Of a stretch of DNA of 64,000 nt, positions 42,222 to 52,500 are shown one piece after another. Within the stretch, counting starts at the first letter, position 1. Each line of letters starts with the position of its first letter. Both the position numbers and the translations under genes were made by a program. The notes beneath the pieces are model-generated. The model was not told the DNA's origin, ran no database searches, and worked only from the letters and a program-made list of their open reading frames with translations. This DNA is from Gemmatimonadota bacterium (GTDB taxonomy: Bacteria; Gemmatimonadota; Gemmatimonadetes; Gemmatimonadales; GWC2-71-9): the NCBI GenBank assembly GCA_009692115.1, contig SHZU01000004.1, positions 202,275-266,274 on the forward strand, in the 5' to 3' direction.

Positions 42222-43379
42222 ATGACGACCGCTACGCTTTCGCCGCCGGAACTCGTCCGGTACAGCCGGCATGTCATTCTCCCCGAAGTAGGGCTCGCGG
42301 GTCAACAGCGACTCAAGGGGTCGCGGGTGCTGATCGTGGGCTGCGGGGGGTTGGGGTCGCCGGTGGCGCTTTACCTCGCGGCCGCCGGGGTCGGGCACCT
42401 CGGTTTGGTGGATTTCGACCACGTCGATGCGTCGAACCTCCAGCGGCAGATTCTCCACAGCACGAGTGCCATCGGCCAATCGAAACTCGACTCGGCGGAG
42501 GCGCGGCTTCTCAATCTCAACCCGTACGTCAGGGTCGAGCGGTATGAGACCAGGCTGGTGGCGGCCAATGCGCTCGAGATCATCCAGGGCTACGATGTGG
42601 TGGTCGACGGGACCGATAATTTCTCGACCCGGTATCTGGTCAATGACGCCTGCGTCATCCTCGGAGTGCCGAACGCCTACGGGAGCATCTATCGGTTCGA
42701 GGGCCAAGCCTCGGTGTTCGCGACGAAGGACGGCCCGTGCTATCGCTGTCTGTTCCGGCAGCCCCCCCCGGCCGGCGCGGTGCCGAACTGCGCCGAGGGC
42801 GGCGTGCTTGGCGTGCTTCCCGGGCTGGTCGGGACCATCCAGGCCACCGAGGCGATCAAGCTCCTGCTCGGCATCGGGCGGTCGCTGATCGGGGAGCTGT
42901 TGCTGGTGGACGCCCTCGACATGGAGTTCCGGCGGCTCAAGGTCCGGAAAGATCCCGAGTGTCCGGCGTGCGGCACCCGAGAGATCCGGGAGCTTCAGGA
43001 TCTCGAGGTCGAGTGTGCCGTACCGGAGGTGAAGAAGGGCTGGGATATTTCGGTGCTCGAATTGGCCGAACGCCTCCGGGCGGGGCGCGACCTGTTCTTG
43101 CTCGATGTCCGCGAACCGCATGAGTGGGAAATTGGACGGATTGAGGGCGCCGAGCTGGTGCCGTTAGGCGAACTGCTCCGGTCGCTGGACCGGGTGCCCC
43201 GGGACCGGGATGTGGTCGTGTACTGCAAGGGCGGGGCGCGGAGCGCCCAAGCCGCGCACTTGCTGGGCGAGGCGGGATACCTGCGGGTTGAGCATCTGCT
43301 CGGCGGGATCCTGGCGTGGTGGGGGGCCGAGATCGACCCGTCGTTGCCTGCTCAGGATCGGTTGACGCCGGGGTCTTAG
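42222..43379 (+). CDS. ThiF/MoeB-rhodanese sulfur-carrier activating enzyme (MoeZ-like)
   Basis: A 385-residue two-domain enzyme. The E1-like adenylyltransferase holds the ATP loop GCGGLG (40-45), DGTDNFSTRY, and zinc cysteines in CYRCLFR and CPACGTRE. The C-terminal rhodanese domain starts DLFLLDVREPHEWEIG and has the persulfide cysteine C335 in YCKGGARS. MoeZ of actinobacteria activates CysO and MoaD proteins. Its partner is probably the carrier encoded 5 bp upstream, which would be adenylated and then converted to a thiocarboxylate. The 3' end overlaps the convergent S9 peptidase by 4 bp. No JAMM peptidase (Mec) gene is in the window. Confidence 0.9.
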   Translation: MTTATLSPPELVRYSRHVILPEVGLAGQQRLKGSRVLIVGCGGLGSPVALYLAAAGVGHLGLVDFDHVDASNLQRQILHSTSAIGQSKLDSAEARLLNLNPYVRVERYETRLVAANALEIIQGYDVVVDGTDNFSTRYLVNDACVILGVPNAYGSIYRFEGQASVFATKDGPCYRCLFRQPPPAGAVPNCAEGGVLGVLPGLVGTIQATEAIKLLLGIGRSLIGELLLVDALDMEFRRLKVRKDPECPACGTREIRELQDLEVECAVPEVKKGWDISVLELAERLRAGRDLFLLDVREPHEWEIGRIEGAELVPLGELLRSLDRVPRDRDVVVYCKGGARSAQAAHLLGEAGYLRVEHLLGGILAWWGAEIDPSLPAQDRLTPGS

Positions 43380-45220
43380 GACTTCAGATAGCGGTCGAGA
43401 AAGGCCTCGAGGCGGCGGTAGAGGTCGATCCGGTTGGCGGGGTCCCGGAACCCATGTGGCTCGCCGGGGTAGCTCCTCGACTCGAAGACCTTGTGATGGG
43501 CCCGAAGCGAATCGACGGCGCGAAGGTACTGCCGGTAGGGCGCCCGGACGTCGGCCTCGCCGTGCATGACCAGCAACGGGGTGGTGATGTGGCGCAACCG
43601 GGCCAGCGTGTTGCTCACCGCATAGATCGTAGGGCGCTCCTCGGGCGAACCGCCGTGCCCGGTTTTCGTGAAGATCCGGCCCAGCCGGTCGGCATTGGTG
43701 TAGGCATCGCCGAAATCGTAGATCCCCGCCATCGGTACCGCCGCGTCGAACACGCCGGGCGCTCGCGCGATGGCCGCCATGGTCTGGATCCCGCCATAGC
43801 TGTAGCCGTAGATCCCGACCTTGCCGTTGGACCAGGGCTGGGCCTTGAGGAACCGGCCGGCCGCGGCTGCGTCTTGGGCTTGCCCGTTGGCCCAGTCGTT
43901 GACCCCCAAGTCTTGGAATGCGCGCCCGAAACCGGAGCCCCCGCGATAGTTGATGGCGAGCACCACATAGCCTTTCGAGGCGAGGTACTGCTCGAGCAGG
44001 TTCAGGGTCTGGAGGTAGGAGTTGGTACCGCCGCCGTGGACTTGGACCAGGGCGGGGTACCGGCCGTTAGGCTTCCAGCCGGGCGGGCGAAAGAGGAAAC
44101 CCTGCACATAGAGGCCGTCGTAACTCTCGAACGAGATCTCTTCGGGGGTCTCAACCGACTCCCACCGGTCGGCGAAGGCGGTGAGGGGCCGGGGTGGTCC
44201 GCCACGCCGGTCCATCAGGAATACCTCGGGCCCGGTGGTCGGCCCCGATTGAATGAAACTGATCCGGTTGCCGCTGCTGGACATGTCGATGGACCGGATG
44301 GCGCCGCCCAGGTGCGACACCCGGGTGGCCACGCCCCCGGCCGAGGGGACCGACCAGAGGTGGAAGGCTCCCCGTTCCTGGTACGGAAAGAGGAGCGACC
44401 GCCCGTCGGCGGCCCAGACGACCCGCTGGCTATGGAGCCAGTCGGTTCCGAAAATCTGCATGGCCACCGTCCGCTCGGCGCCGGTGGCCGCATCGACGAC
44501 GCAGATCTCGGCAAGGTCCTCGTACCAATACCCTTGTTTTGAAGTGCAGAGGAGGGCAATCGACCGTCCGTCGGGTGACCACGCCGGCGTGGTTGAGGCC
44601 ATCAGGCCCCGGGAAAGTTGGCGGGCGGATCCGGACTGGACGTCCACGACCCAGAGGTCGTCGGCCCAATAGTCGCCTTGATTGGACACGTAGGCGATCG
44701 AGCGCCCATCCGGGGACCAGGCTGGGGCAAACCGGGGATCGTCGAGGGCCATGGCCTGGCGGGTGAGTTGCCTGGGAGCGCCGCCTGCTGCCGAGACCAC
44801 CCAGATGTCCTGGGCTCCGCTTCGGGTCGAGTAGAACGCGATCAATCGGCCGTCCGGCGACACGACGGGTGCCCGCTCGTCGTCGCGATCGGCCGTCACC
44901 CGGAGGCGGGCGGTGCCGCCGATCGATGCGGTCCAGAGATCGCCGTCGCTCTGGAAGGCAATGCTTCGGCTGTCGGGAAACCAACTCGGGGAACTGCCGG
45001 CCATCCAGAACCGCGGCGGGCCAGGCTCGGGCCGAGCCGCCACGAGGAAGATCCCGCGGCCGGCCGGGGCGTTGGCTACGACCGCCACCGACTGACCGTC
45101 CGGCGCCATCGCGGCTTCGACCGCGCCGCGGCTCCGGGTCTGGATGTTCTCGATGGTCAGGGCAACCGGCTGCTGGGCCGCTGCCGCGGCCCCGAACGAC
45201 AGTGAGAGCAAGAGTGACAT
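43376..45220 (-). CDS. Secreted S9 family peptidase
   Basis: A 614-residue exported serine peptidase of the prolyl-oligopeptidase/acylaminoacyl-peptidase type. A short signal peptide (LLLSLSFGAAAAAQ) is followed by a propeller of PD40 blades (WSPDGRSIAYVS, APDGQSVAVV, SPDGRLIAFYS). The hydrolase domain has S474 (GYSYGG), D557 (GEADVRAPY) and H589 (GEPHGF). Relative to the other two S9 genes here it is more distant and shorter. It is convergent with the MoeZ-like gene. Confidence 0.9.
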   Translation of the reverse strand: MSLLLSLSFGAAAAAQQPVALTIENIQTRSRGAVEAAMAPDGQSVAVVANAPAGRGIFLVAARPEPGPPRFWMAGSSPSWFPDSRSIAFQSDGDLWTASIGGTARLRVTADRDDERAPVVSPDGRLIAFYSTRSGAQDIWVVSAAGGAPRQLTRQAMALDDPRFAPAWSPDGRSIAYVSNQGDYWADDLWVVDVQSGSARQLSRGLMASTTPAWSPDGRSIALLCTSKQGYWYEDLAEICVVDAATGAERTVAMQIFGTDWLHSQRVVWAADGRSLLFPYQERGAFHLWSVPSAGGVATRVSHLGGAIRSIDMSSSGNRISFIQSGPTTGPEVFLMDRRGGPPRPLTAFADRWESVETPEEISFESYDGLYVQGFLFRPPGWKPNGRYPALVQVHGGGTNSYLQTLNLLEQYLASKGYVVLAINYRGGSGFGRAFQDLGVNDWANGQAQDAAAAGRFLKAQPWSNGKVGIYGYSYGGIQTMAAIARAPGVFDAAVPMAGIYDFGDAYTNADRLGRIFTKTGHGGSPEERPTIYAVSNTLARLRHITTPLLVMHGEADVRAPYRQYLRAVDSLRAHHKVFESRSYPGEPHGFRDPANRIDLYRRLEAFLDRYLKS

Positions 45221-45305
45221 GGTACTACAATCTCGCTCAGGCCGGGAAAACGGCTAGGCCTTCGCCTGGTCAAGCCCCGGGCGGGTTCCGCCGATACTTG
45301 GCGGT

Positions 45306-45749
45306 ATGTCGATCCTAAGCAAGCGGCCCGACGGGGGCGGGATGAGTGCCGAGACCAGGAACCGGATCTTCGAGCCGTTCTTCACGACGAAACCGGTGGG
45401 GCGGGGATCAGGGTTTGGCTTGGCGGTCGCCGATGGCGTGATCCGAGGGTACGGCGGGGCGATCGAGGTCGAGACGGCGCTCGGTACCGGGTCGGCGTTC
45501 TCACCCTACCTGCCGGCCGACGACGCGGTTCCCGCTCCAGCGAGTGCGGCCAAGGCCGAGCTGCCGAAGGCCGGTTTGGGGGGCGGCCGCCGGGTGCTTT
45601 TGGTCGACGATGATCCGATGGTGCTCGGGATCCTCAGCCGAATTCTTGGCCGGGCCGGCTATCGGGTGACGTCGCATGGCGACCCGGTCGAGGCCTTGGC
45701 CGCCCGGGGCGGAGCCCACAGCGCCCTCCAAGAGCCGGGGCTCTGGTGA
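45306..45749 (+). pseudogene. Hybrid histidine kinase/response regulator fragment
   Basis: An open frame of 147 codons contains only the end of a HATPase_c domain (GMSAETRNRIFEPFFTTK, GRGSGFGLAVADGVIRGYGG) and the start of a receiver domain (RRVLLVDDDPMVLGILSRIL). The N-box and dimerisation part of the kinase are missing. The receiver stops before its phosphoacceptor Asp, replaced by ARGGAHSALQEPG. A gene truncated at both ends cannot phosphorylate or receive phosphate. It lies between an S9 peptidase and an aminotransferase. Confidence 0.75.
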
Positions 45750-45801
45750 AGGAGCCCCGATCGGTGCAGACTACCCCAGCCCCATCGACTCCGGAGCGCT
45801 T

Positions 45802-47124
45802 GTGCCGACCCCTGATTCAGCAATCGAAGCCTACCGCCGGCATCACCCTCGGTCCGCCGAGCTCCATGCCCGCGCCACCGCGCTCTTTCCGGCCCAAGGC
45901 GCCACCCACTTCTCCCGGGTTCACAACCCGTACCGGCCCTACATCGTGCGGGCGGCCGGTGCCCGGAAGTGGGACATCGACGGACACGAATACCTCGACT
46001 ACGTCATGGGGCACGGCTCGCTGGTGCTTGGCCACTCGCATCCCGCGGTGGTCGAGGCCATTCAGCGCCAAGCCGCGCTCGGCCTTCACTACGGGGACAA
46101 CCACCCACTCGAAGTGGAATGGGCCGAGCGGATTCGAGCTCTGATGCCGACAGCGGAGCGGATTGAGTTCTGCGCGTCAGGCCAGGAAGCCAACCAGATG
46201 GGGATTCGGATTGCCCGGGCCAGTACCGGCCGACGGAAGCTCCTCAAGTTCCAGCACAACTACCACGGCTGGGCCGATGAGCTGGCGCCGAAGGGCGCCC
46301 CTGGGGCGATCGACGATCAGGTAACCGTCATTCCGGCCAACGATCTTGGCTTGGTGGAACAGCACTTGGTGAACCGGGATGTCGCGGTGGTATTGATCGA
46401 GGGCGGCGGCGGGCGGACCTCGGGCCGGGCCCCGACCAGCGTCGCATTCTTCCAGGCCTTGCCGGAGCTCTGTCGGCGATTCGGGACGGTGTTGCTGCTC
46501 GACGAGGTGGTGACGGGGTTTCGGGAAGCGCCCGGTGGCTGGCAATCGGTCGTTGGGATTGTGCCGGATCTCACCACGATTGGGAAGGCGGCGAGCGGCG
46601 GCCTCGCAGCCGGCGCACTGCTCGGCCGGGCTGATTTGCTGGCGGCGTTGAGCCCCTCCGCGGCGGCCGACCGCCGGGTGGTTCATGGCGGCACCTGGAA
46701 TGCCGTCCCGATCAGTTGCGCTGCCGGGATCGCGGCGTGCGATCTCTATCCCGATGGCACACCGCAGCGAACGGCACGAGCGCGAGCCGATCGATTCCGG
46801 CGGGATGTCAACGCGATGTTCCGCCGGATCGGGGCACCGGCGCGGTGCTATGGCCGGTCGATCGTCCAGCTCTATCTCGGGCCGGTCGACCAGGATCCGG
46901 TGGACGATACCGCGGCTCCCGCGGCTACCGCGAAGCTGATGGATCCGGCATCCACACCCCGGCACCAGCGGCTCGATCTCCATCTCCTGGAGCGCGGGAT
47001 CGCGACGATGCGGGGCGAGGCGCTCTGCTTCTCAGCCGCCCATTCGGAGGCCGATGTCGACCGGACCGTCGCGGCGTTCGAGAGTGCGGTCAGGGCCCTG
47101 ATCGAAGAGGGCGGACTGGCCTGA
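45802..47124 (+). CDS. Class III aminotransferase, glutamate-1-semialdehyde aminomutase-like
   Basis: A 440-residue PLP enzyme. The GTG at 45802 has a GGAG Shine-Dalgarno 5 bp upstream and gives a natural N-terminus (VPTPDSAIEAYRRHHPRS); earlier in-frame starts read through the kinase fragment. Motifs are ATHFSRVHNPYRPYIVRAAG, ERIEFCASGQEANQMGIRIA, FQHNYHGWAD, LLLDEVVTGFR and the PLP lysine K262 in TTIGKAASGG. The fold and motifs match glutamate-1-semialdehyde 2,1-aminomutase relatives. Lacking other heme genes nearby, a secondary-metabolism or amino-mutase role is equally likely. Confidence 0.82.
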   Translation: MPTPDSAIEAYRRHHPRSAELHARATALFPAQGATHFSRVHNPYRPYIVRAAGARKWDIDGHEYLDYVMGHGSLVLGHSHPAVVEAIQRQAALGLHYGDNHPLEVEWAERIRALMPTAERIEFCASGQEANQMGIRIARASTGRRKLLKFQHNYHGWADELAPKGAPGAIDDQVTVIPANDLGLVEQHLVNRDVAVVLIEGGGGRTSGRAPTSVAFFQALPELCRRFGTVLLLDEVVTGFREAPGGWQSVVGIVPDLTTIGKAASGGLAAGALLGRADLLAALSPSAAADRRVVHGGTWNAVPISCAAGIAACDLYPDGTPQRTARARADRFRRDVNAMFRRIGAPARCYGRSIVQLYLGPVDQDPVDDTAAPAATAKLMDPASTPRHQRLDLHLLERGIATMRGEALCFSAAHSEADVDRTVAAFESAVRALIEEGGLA

Positions 47125-47230
47125 GTCAGCCGGCCGGTCGGCTCAAACTGCAGGCTGTTGTCTCCGACCCTTTTGCGCGCTAACATGCTGACAGTTCCCG
47201 ATCCTCCCACATTCCTATCCAGGAGGTCCG

Positions 47231-49282
47231 ATGCGATTCACTCGGCTTCTCGTTTGGCTGCTGTTGCTGGCGGTGCCCGCCGCGGCCCAACAGAAACTCA
47301 CTCCCGCGGACATTTTCCAGCTCGAGTACGTCGCCGATCCTCAGATTTCTCCGGACGGACAGCTGATCGTCTACGTCCGTCAGTGGCAGGATCCGATGAC
47401 CGACCGCCGGTACTCGAATCTCTGGCTCGTCAAAGCCGACGGCTCGGATCACCGGCCCCTCACCACCGGCAAGTTCGTGGAGTCACATCCGCGGTGGGCG
47501 CCGGACGGGAAACGGATTGCCTACCTCTGCGATAAGGATGGCGGGCCCCAGGTGTACGTCCGCTGGTTGGACGGTGGGCTCACCCAGCCCGTCACCAACA
47601 CGATGAGTCCTCCCACGACCCCGACGTGGTCGCCCGATGGGAACTGGATCGCGTTTCTCAGTCTGGTTCGAAAGCCGGCGTTGGTCGTCGGCCAGCCGCT
47701 CGCGGCTCCGCCGGGGGCCACCTGGGCGCCCCCGCCGAAATACACCGACAAGCTGGTCTTCCGCTTCGACGGTGTCGGCGAGGTGCCAACCGGTTTCGTC
47801 CATGTGTTCGTGGTCCCGGCCGAGGGCGGCACGGCCCGGCAGTTGACCAGCGGTGATTTCAACCACGGTGGGACGCCCTATGGCGGTGGCAGTATCGCGT
47901 GGGCGCCTGACGGCGCCGAGGTCCTCATCTCCGCCCGTCGGGGCGAGAACCCGGAGTGGAATTCCCGCGAGTCCGAACTCTTTGCCGTGGCGGTCAAGGA
48001 TGGCGCCCTCCGCCGGCTCACCGATCGGTTCGGTCCCGACCAAAGCCCGGCGGTGTCACCCGACGGCCGGCTGATTGCCTACACCGGGTACGACGACCGG
48101 AAGCAGGGCTACCAGAACACCCTGCTCTACTTGATGAACCGGGATGGTTCCGGGAAGCGGGTCCTCTCGTCCCGGATCGACAACAGCGTCGGGAGTCCGG
48201 TGTGGGCCGCGGACGGCAAGGGCGTCTACGTCCAGGTTGACGACCGCGGGAACACCAAGGTGAACCTGATCGCGCTCGACGGGACCGTCCGGGTCGTTGC
48301 GAAAGACCTGGGCTCCGGCACCTCGGCCTACTCGGGCGGGAGCTTCAGTGTGTCGAAGGACGGCAGTATTGCCTTCTCGTGGAGTACCACCGGTCAGCCG
48401 TCCGAGGTGGCGGTGGTCCGTCCCACGCCGATCGCGGCGGCGGCCGCCAAGATCGTGACCGCGATCAATGCCGACGTGCTCGCCGATCGGGCCATCGGTC
48501 AGGTCGAGGAGATCTGGTGGAAGTCATCCAAGGACAGCCTGCCGATCCAGGGCTGGATCATCAAGCCCCCGGGCTTCGACCCGAGCCGGAAGTATCCGAT
48601 GATCCTCGAAATCCACGGCGGGCCGTTTGCGAACTACGGCGATCGGTTCGACGAGGAAAAGCAGTTGATGGCCGCCGCGGGGTACGTGGTCCTCTACACC
48701 AACCCCCGCGGCAGTACCAGCTACGGCGAGAAATTCGGGAACCTGATTCACCATGCCTACCCCGGCGATGACTTCTTCGATCTGAACTCGGGGGTCGATG
48801 CCGTCGTGGCCAAGGGGTACGTCGATCCGGACAATCTCTTCGTGACCGGCGGGAGTGGCGGCGGCGTGCTGACGGCCTGGATGATCGGCCACACCAACCG
48901 GTTCAAGGCGGCGCTGGCTTTCTATCCGGTGATCAACTGGGAGAGCTTCTCGTTGACCGCCGACATGGCGCCGTCCTCGGTCAATAACTGGTTCCCTGGC
49001 TTCCCGTGGGACAACGCCGAGAATTACGCCAAGCGCTCGCTGCTCTCGGTGGTCAAGAACGTCAAGACGCCGACGTTGGTGATGACCGGCGAGGAAGACT
49101 TCCGAACCCCGATGTCCGAATCCGAGCAGTACTACAAGGCGCTCAAGATGCTTGGGGTGGAGTCGGTGCTGGTCCGAGTGCCCGAGGAACCGCACGGCAT
49201 TCGCCGCCGGCCGAGCCACGAGGCCTCCAAGATCACCACACTCGAAGGGTGGTTCGCGAAGTTCCGCCGTTTGGTTCCCTGA
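47231..49282 (+). CDS. Secreted S9 family peptidase, paralogue of 8576-10597
   Basis: A 683-residue exported serine peptidase. It has a signal peptide (LLVWLLLLAVPAAAQ), a PD40 propeller and a hydrolase domain with S542 (GGSGGG), D623 (GEEDFRTPM) and H655 (EEPHGIRRRPSHE). The AGGAGGTCC Shine-Dalgarno fixes ATG 47231. Sequence outside the motifs, such as GWIIKPPGFDPSRKYPMILE, shows close kinship with the gene at 8576. The ATG of a ligase fragment overlaps its stop (TGATG at 49280). Confidence 0.92.
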   Translation: MRFTRLLVWLLLLAVPAAAQQKLTPADIFQLEYVADPQISPDGQLIVYVRQWQDPMTDRRYSNLWLVKADGSDHRPLTTGKFVESHPRWAPDGKRIAYLCDKDGGPQVYVRWLDGGLTQPVTNTMSPPTTPTWSPDGNWIAFLSLVRKPALVVGQPLAAPPGATWAPPPKYTDKLVFRFDGVGEVPTGFVHVFVVPAEGGTARQLTSGDFNHGGTPYGGGSIAWAPDGAEVLISARRGENPEWNSRESELFAVAVKDGALRRLTDRFGPDQSPAVSPDGRLIAYTGYDDRKQGYQNTLLYLMNRDGSGKRVLSSRIDNSVGSPVWAADGKGVYVQVDDRGNTKVNLIALDGTVRVVAKDLGSGTSAYSGGSFSVSKDGSIAFSWSTTGQPSEVAVVRPTPIAAAAAKIVTAINADVLADRAIGQVEEIWWKSSKDSLPIQGWIIKPPGFDPSRKYPMILEIHGGPFANYGDRFDEEKQLMAAAGYVVLYTNPRGSTSYGEKFGNLIHHAYPGDDFFDLNSGVDAVVAKGYVDPDNLFVTGGSGGGVLTAWMIGHTNRFKAALAFYPVINWESFSLTADMAPSSVNNWFPGFPWDNAENYAKRSLLSVVKNVKTPTLVMTGEEDFRTPMSESEQYYKALKMLGVESVLVRVPEEPHGIRRRPSHEASKITTLEGWFAKFRRLVP

Positions 49283-49365
49283 TGGCCGTGCCGGGTTCCG
49301 CCCGTCTGGCGGCCGTGATCGATGCCTTACGGCGGGACCCGGACACGCCGGCCCTCGAGCAGCAT
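49282..49365 (+). pseudogene. N-terminal fragment of an AMP-dependent ligase
   Basis: Translating from ATG 49282 gives about 28 residues, including LAAVIDALRRDPDTPALE, which reads like the first helix of acyl-AMP ligases. After residue 28 the sequence changes to non-protein-like material. It ends at the point where a reverse-strand Yip1-type fragment also ends (49366/49367). A deletion joining two convergent genes explains both. Confidence 0.5.
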
Positions 49366-49366
49366 T

Positions 49367-49489
49367 CGCGGCGAGCGGAACCACGTACCCGGTGTACAGG
49401 GAGGCGACGGTGGCCGGCTCGCCGTCAATGACGGCCCGCTCGGTTTTCGGCGAGAGGAGGATGGCTTTGACGCGGGCGATCAGGTTCAT
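49367..49489 (-). pseudogene. N-terminal fragment of a Yip1-family membrane protein
   Basis: From an ATG at 49487-49489 the reverse strand reads MNLIARVKAILLSPKTE and then IDGEPATVASLYTGYVVPLA, the usual start of Yip1-domain proteins in this phylum. After 41 residues homology stops abruptly at 49367, opposite the end of the ligase fragment. No membrane helices remain, so it is non-functional. The rest of the 49283-49591 gap holds no other gene. Confidence 0.65.
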
Positions 49490-49591
49490 CAAGGCTCCGT
49501 GGAGGGTATCCGAGGGTACTCTCCGGCGCCGAAAGGGATAAACGTGGGCCGACGGTTGCGCTGAGCCAGTCCCGCGTGCTAGCCTTGCCGA

Positions 49592-52500
49592 ATGACAAAT
49601 CCTCACTCCATCCGACGCGGCGGGTTGCTCGTGGTTGCGATCAGTGCCGGCTTCATCGGCTCGTCCGGCGCCCAAGTACCTGATACCAATGCGATTAAGA
49701 AGGCAGCGGCCGGCTTGATGGTGCGGAGTCTTGGGCCGGCCCTCATGAGCGGCCGGATCGCCGACCTCGAGGTCAACCCGCGCGACAAGTCCACGTGGTA
49801 CGTCGCGGCCGGTTCCGGCGGCGTGTGGAAGACCACCAACGCGGGCACCACCTTCACGCCGGTGTTCGACGACCAGCCCTCCTACTCCATCGGCGAGATT
49901 ACCCTCGATCCGTCCAACCCCGAGATCGTCTGGGTCGGCACCGGTGAGAATGTGAGCGGTCGTCATGTCGGCTGGGGCGACGGCGTGTACCGGAGTCGCG
50001 ACGGTGGCCGGACCTGGCAGCGGATGGGGCTGGCCAAGTCGGAGCATATCGGCCGGATCCTGGTTCATCCGAAAGACGGCAATGTGGTGCTGGTGGCCGC
50101 CGAGGGCCCGCTCTGGTCGGCCGGCGGTGAACGTGGAGTCTACCGCTCGAAGGATGGCGGGGTGACGTGGACGCCGGTGCTCCAGATCGACGAGCATACC
50201 GGGGTGACGGACCTCGAGTTCGATCCGTCGAATCCCGAGGTAGTGTATGCGGCGGCCTATCAGCGCCGCCGCCATGTGTGGGGCTTCCTGGGCGGTGGTC
50301 CTCAATCGGCGATTTACAAATCGGCCGATGGCGGGGTCACGTGGCGCCGACTCGCGACCGGCCTCCCCAAGGGCGACATGGGAAAGATCGGCTTGGCGGT
50401 GACCGCAGCCGATCCAAGTCTCGTCTATGCCACCATCGAAGCGGGGGAGGGGGAACGGGGCTTTTATCGTTCCCGTGACAAGGGGGAAAGCTGGGACAAG
50501 CGAAACGGGTACATCTCGGGCGGGACCGGGCCGCACTATTACCAGGAAATCGAAGCCTCGCCAACCGATCCGAACCGGGTCTACCAGATGGACGTGTTCT
50601 TCCACGTGACCCGGAACGGCGGCGCCACATTCGACTATCTCGAAACCGGCCACGAGAAGCACAGCGACAACCACGCCCTCTGGATTGATCCCGCCGACGG
50701 GAGGCACCTCCTCGCCGGGACCGACTCGGGGGTCTACGAAAGCTTCGACGAGGGCGCCACCTGGCGGCATTTCCGGAACCTGCCGCTCGGCCAGTTCTAC
50801 AAAGTGGCCTTGAGCAATACGGTCCCCTTCTATCAAGTGCTCGGCGGGGCCCAGGACGCCGGGACCCAGCATGGTCCGTCCCGCACCATGAACCGGGACG
50901 GAATCCGGAATCAAGACTGGTATGTCCCGTTCGGGGCCGATGGCTACGGCGTGGCGATCGACCCGCGGGACGACAACATCCTGTACTTGATGAGCCAAGA
51001 GGGAAACCTCTACCGGAAAGATCGGCGGACCGAAGAGGGACTCAACATCCGGCCCCAGCCGGCGCCCGGCGACCCGCCCGAGCGGTGGAATTGGGATTCG
51101 CCGCTTCTCTTGAGTCCCCACAATCCCGATCGGGTCTATTTCGGCTCGCAACGGGTCTGGCGGAGCGAGGACCGCGGGAGCAGCTGGACGGCGATCAGCG
51201 GCGACCTGACCCAGGGCGCCAATCGCTACGAGCGTCGGTTCATGGGCCGGGTCTGGAGCGTCGATGCGCTCCACGACAACAGCGCGATGTCGAAGTATGC
51301 GACCCTGACCGCGATCACCGAGTCGCCGGTCCAAGCCGGCGTTCTGATGGTCGGCACCGACGACGGAACGGTCCAGGTGTCGGCGAATGGCGGGCAGAAC
51401 TGGATCCCGGCCGCGCCGTTACCCGGGCTGCCTCTGCTCTCGTTCATCAACGACGTCGAGGCCTCGCTGTTCGACGCCCGGACGGCCTACGTGGCCGCGG
51501 ATGCCCACAAGATCGGCGACTTCTCTCCGTACCTCTTCGAGACGACCGACGCGGGCCGGACCTGGCGTCCGATTACCGGTGATCTTCCCAAAGGCACCTT
51601 GGTCTGGAGCATCCAGCAGGACCATGTGAAGCCCGACCTGTTGTTTGCCGGCACCGAATCCGGGATCTACTTCACCATCAACCGGGGCGCCAACTGGGTC
51701 AAACTGAGTGGCGGGGTCCCGACGATTTCATTCCGAGATCTCAAGATTCACCGCCGCGATAACGATCTGGTCGGCGCGACCTTCGGACGCGGCTTCTACA
51801 TTCTCGATGACTACGCCCCGCTCCGAGAGTTCGGCCCCGCCGCGTTTGCCGCCGAGGCTCGGCTCTTTTCGGTCCGGGATGCGTGGTGGTTCGTTCCGTC
51901 TCAGCTTGGCCAGGCGGCGGGTCGGCCGGAGGCCGGGAGCGACGACTACACCGCGGCCAATCCACCGATGGGGGCGATCTTCACCTACTACCTCCGCGAA
52001 GCACTGACCACGGCTCGGGAACGCCGGGAGGCCGCCGAGCGGGCGCTTCGGGACGGGGCCAAAGACACGCCGTTTCCGGGGTTTGACCAGCTCCGCGCCG
52101 AGGCGGCCGAGACCGCGCCGCGGGTCCTGATCCGGATTGCCGACGCCGCCGGCCGCCCGGTCCGATGGATCGTCGGGTCCGGGGCGGCCGGTTTGCATCG
52201 GGTCAATTGGGATCTCCGCGGGCCGGCTCCGGACCCGGGCGAATTCAGTCAGCCCGGATTCCGGGCACCGTGGGAGTCTTCCCCGCTGGGCCCGCTGGCG
52301 GCGCCCGGCCGGTACACGGCGGAATTGATGATCGTCTCGGCGGCCGGTGCCCGCCGAATCGGGGAACCGCAAGGTTTCGAGGTCAAGCCGGTGCCTAACG
52401 CCCTACCCGGGACCGACTATGTCGCGGTCGCGGCCTTCCAGCACCAGGTCGCCGAACTGATGCGGAAACTGAACGGGGCTGGTGCGGAGATCGACCGGGC

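Noticed and set aside
48524-51334. 936-codon open frame on the reverse strand across an S9 peptidase and a BNR protein
   Set aside because: It lies opposite two well-supported genes with clear motifs and is a GC-rich shadow frame; only a 41-codon Yip1-like stretch at 49367-49489 looks real.
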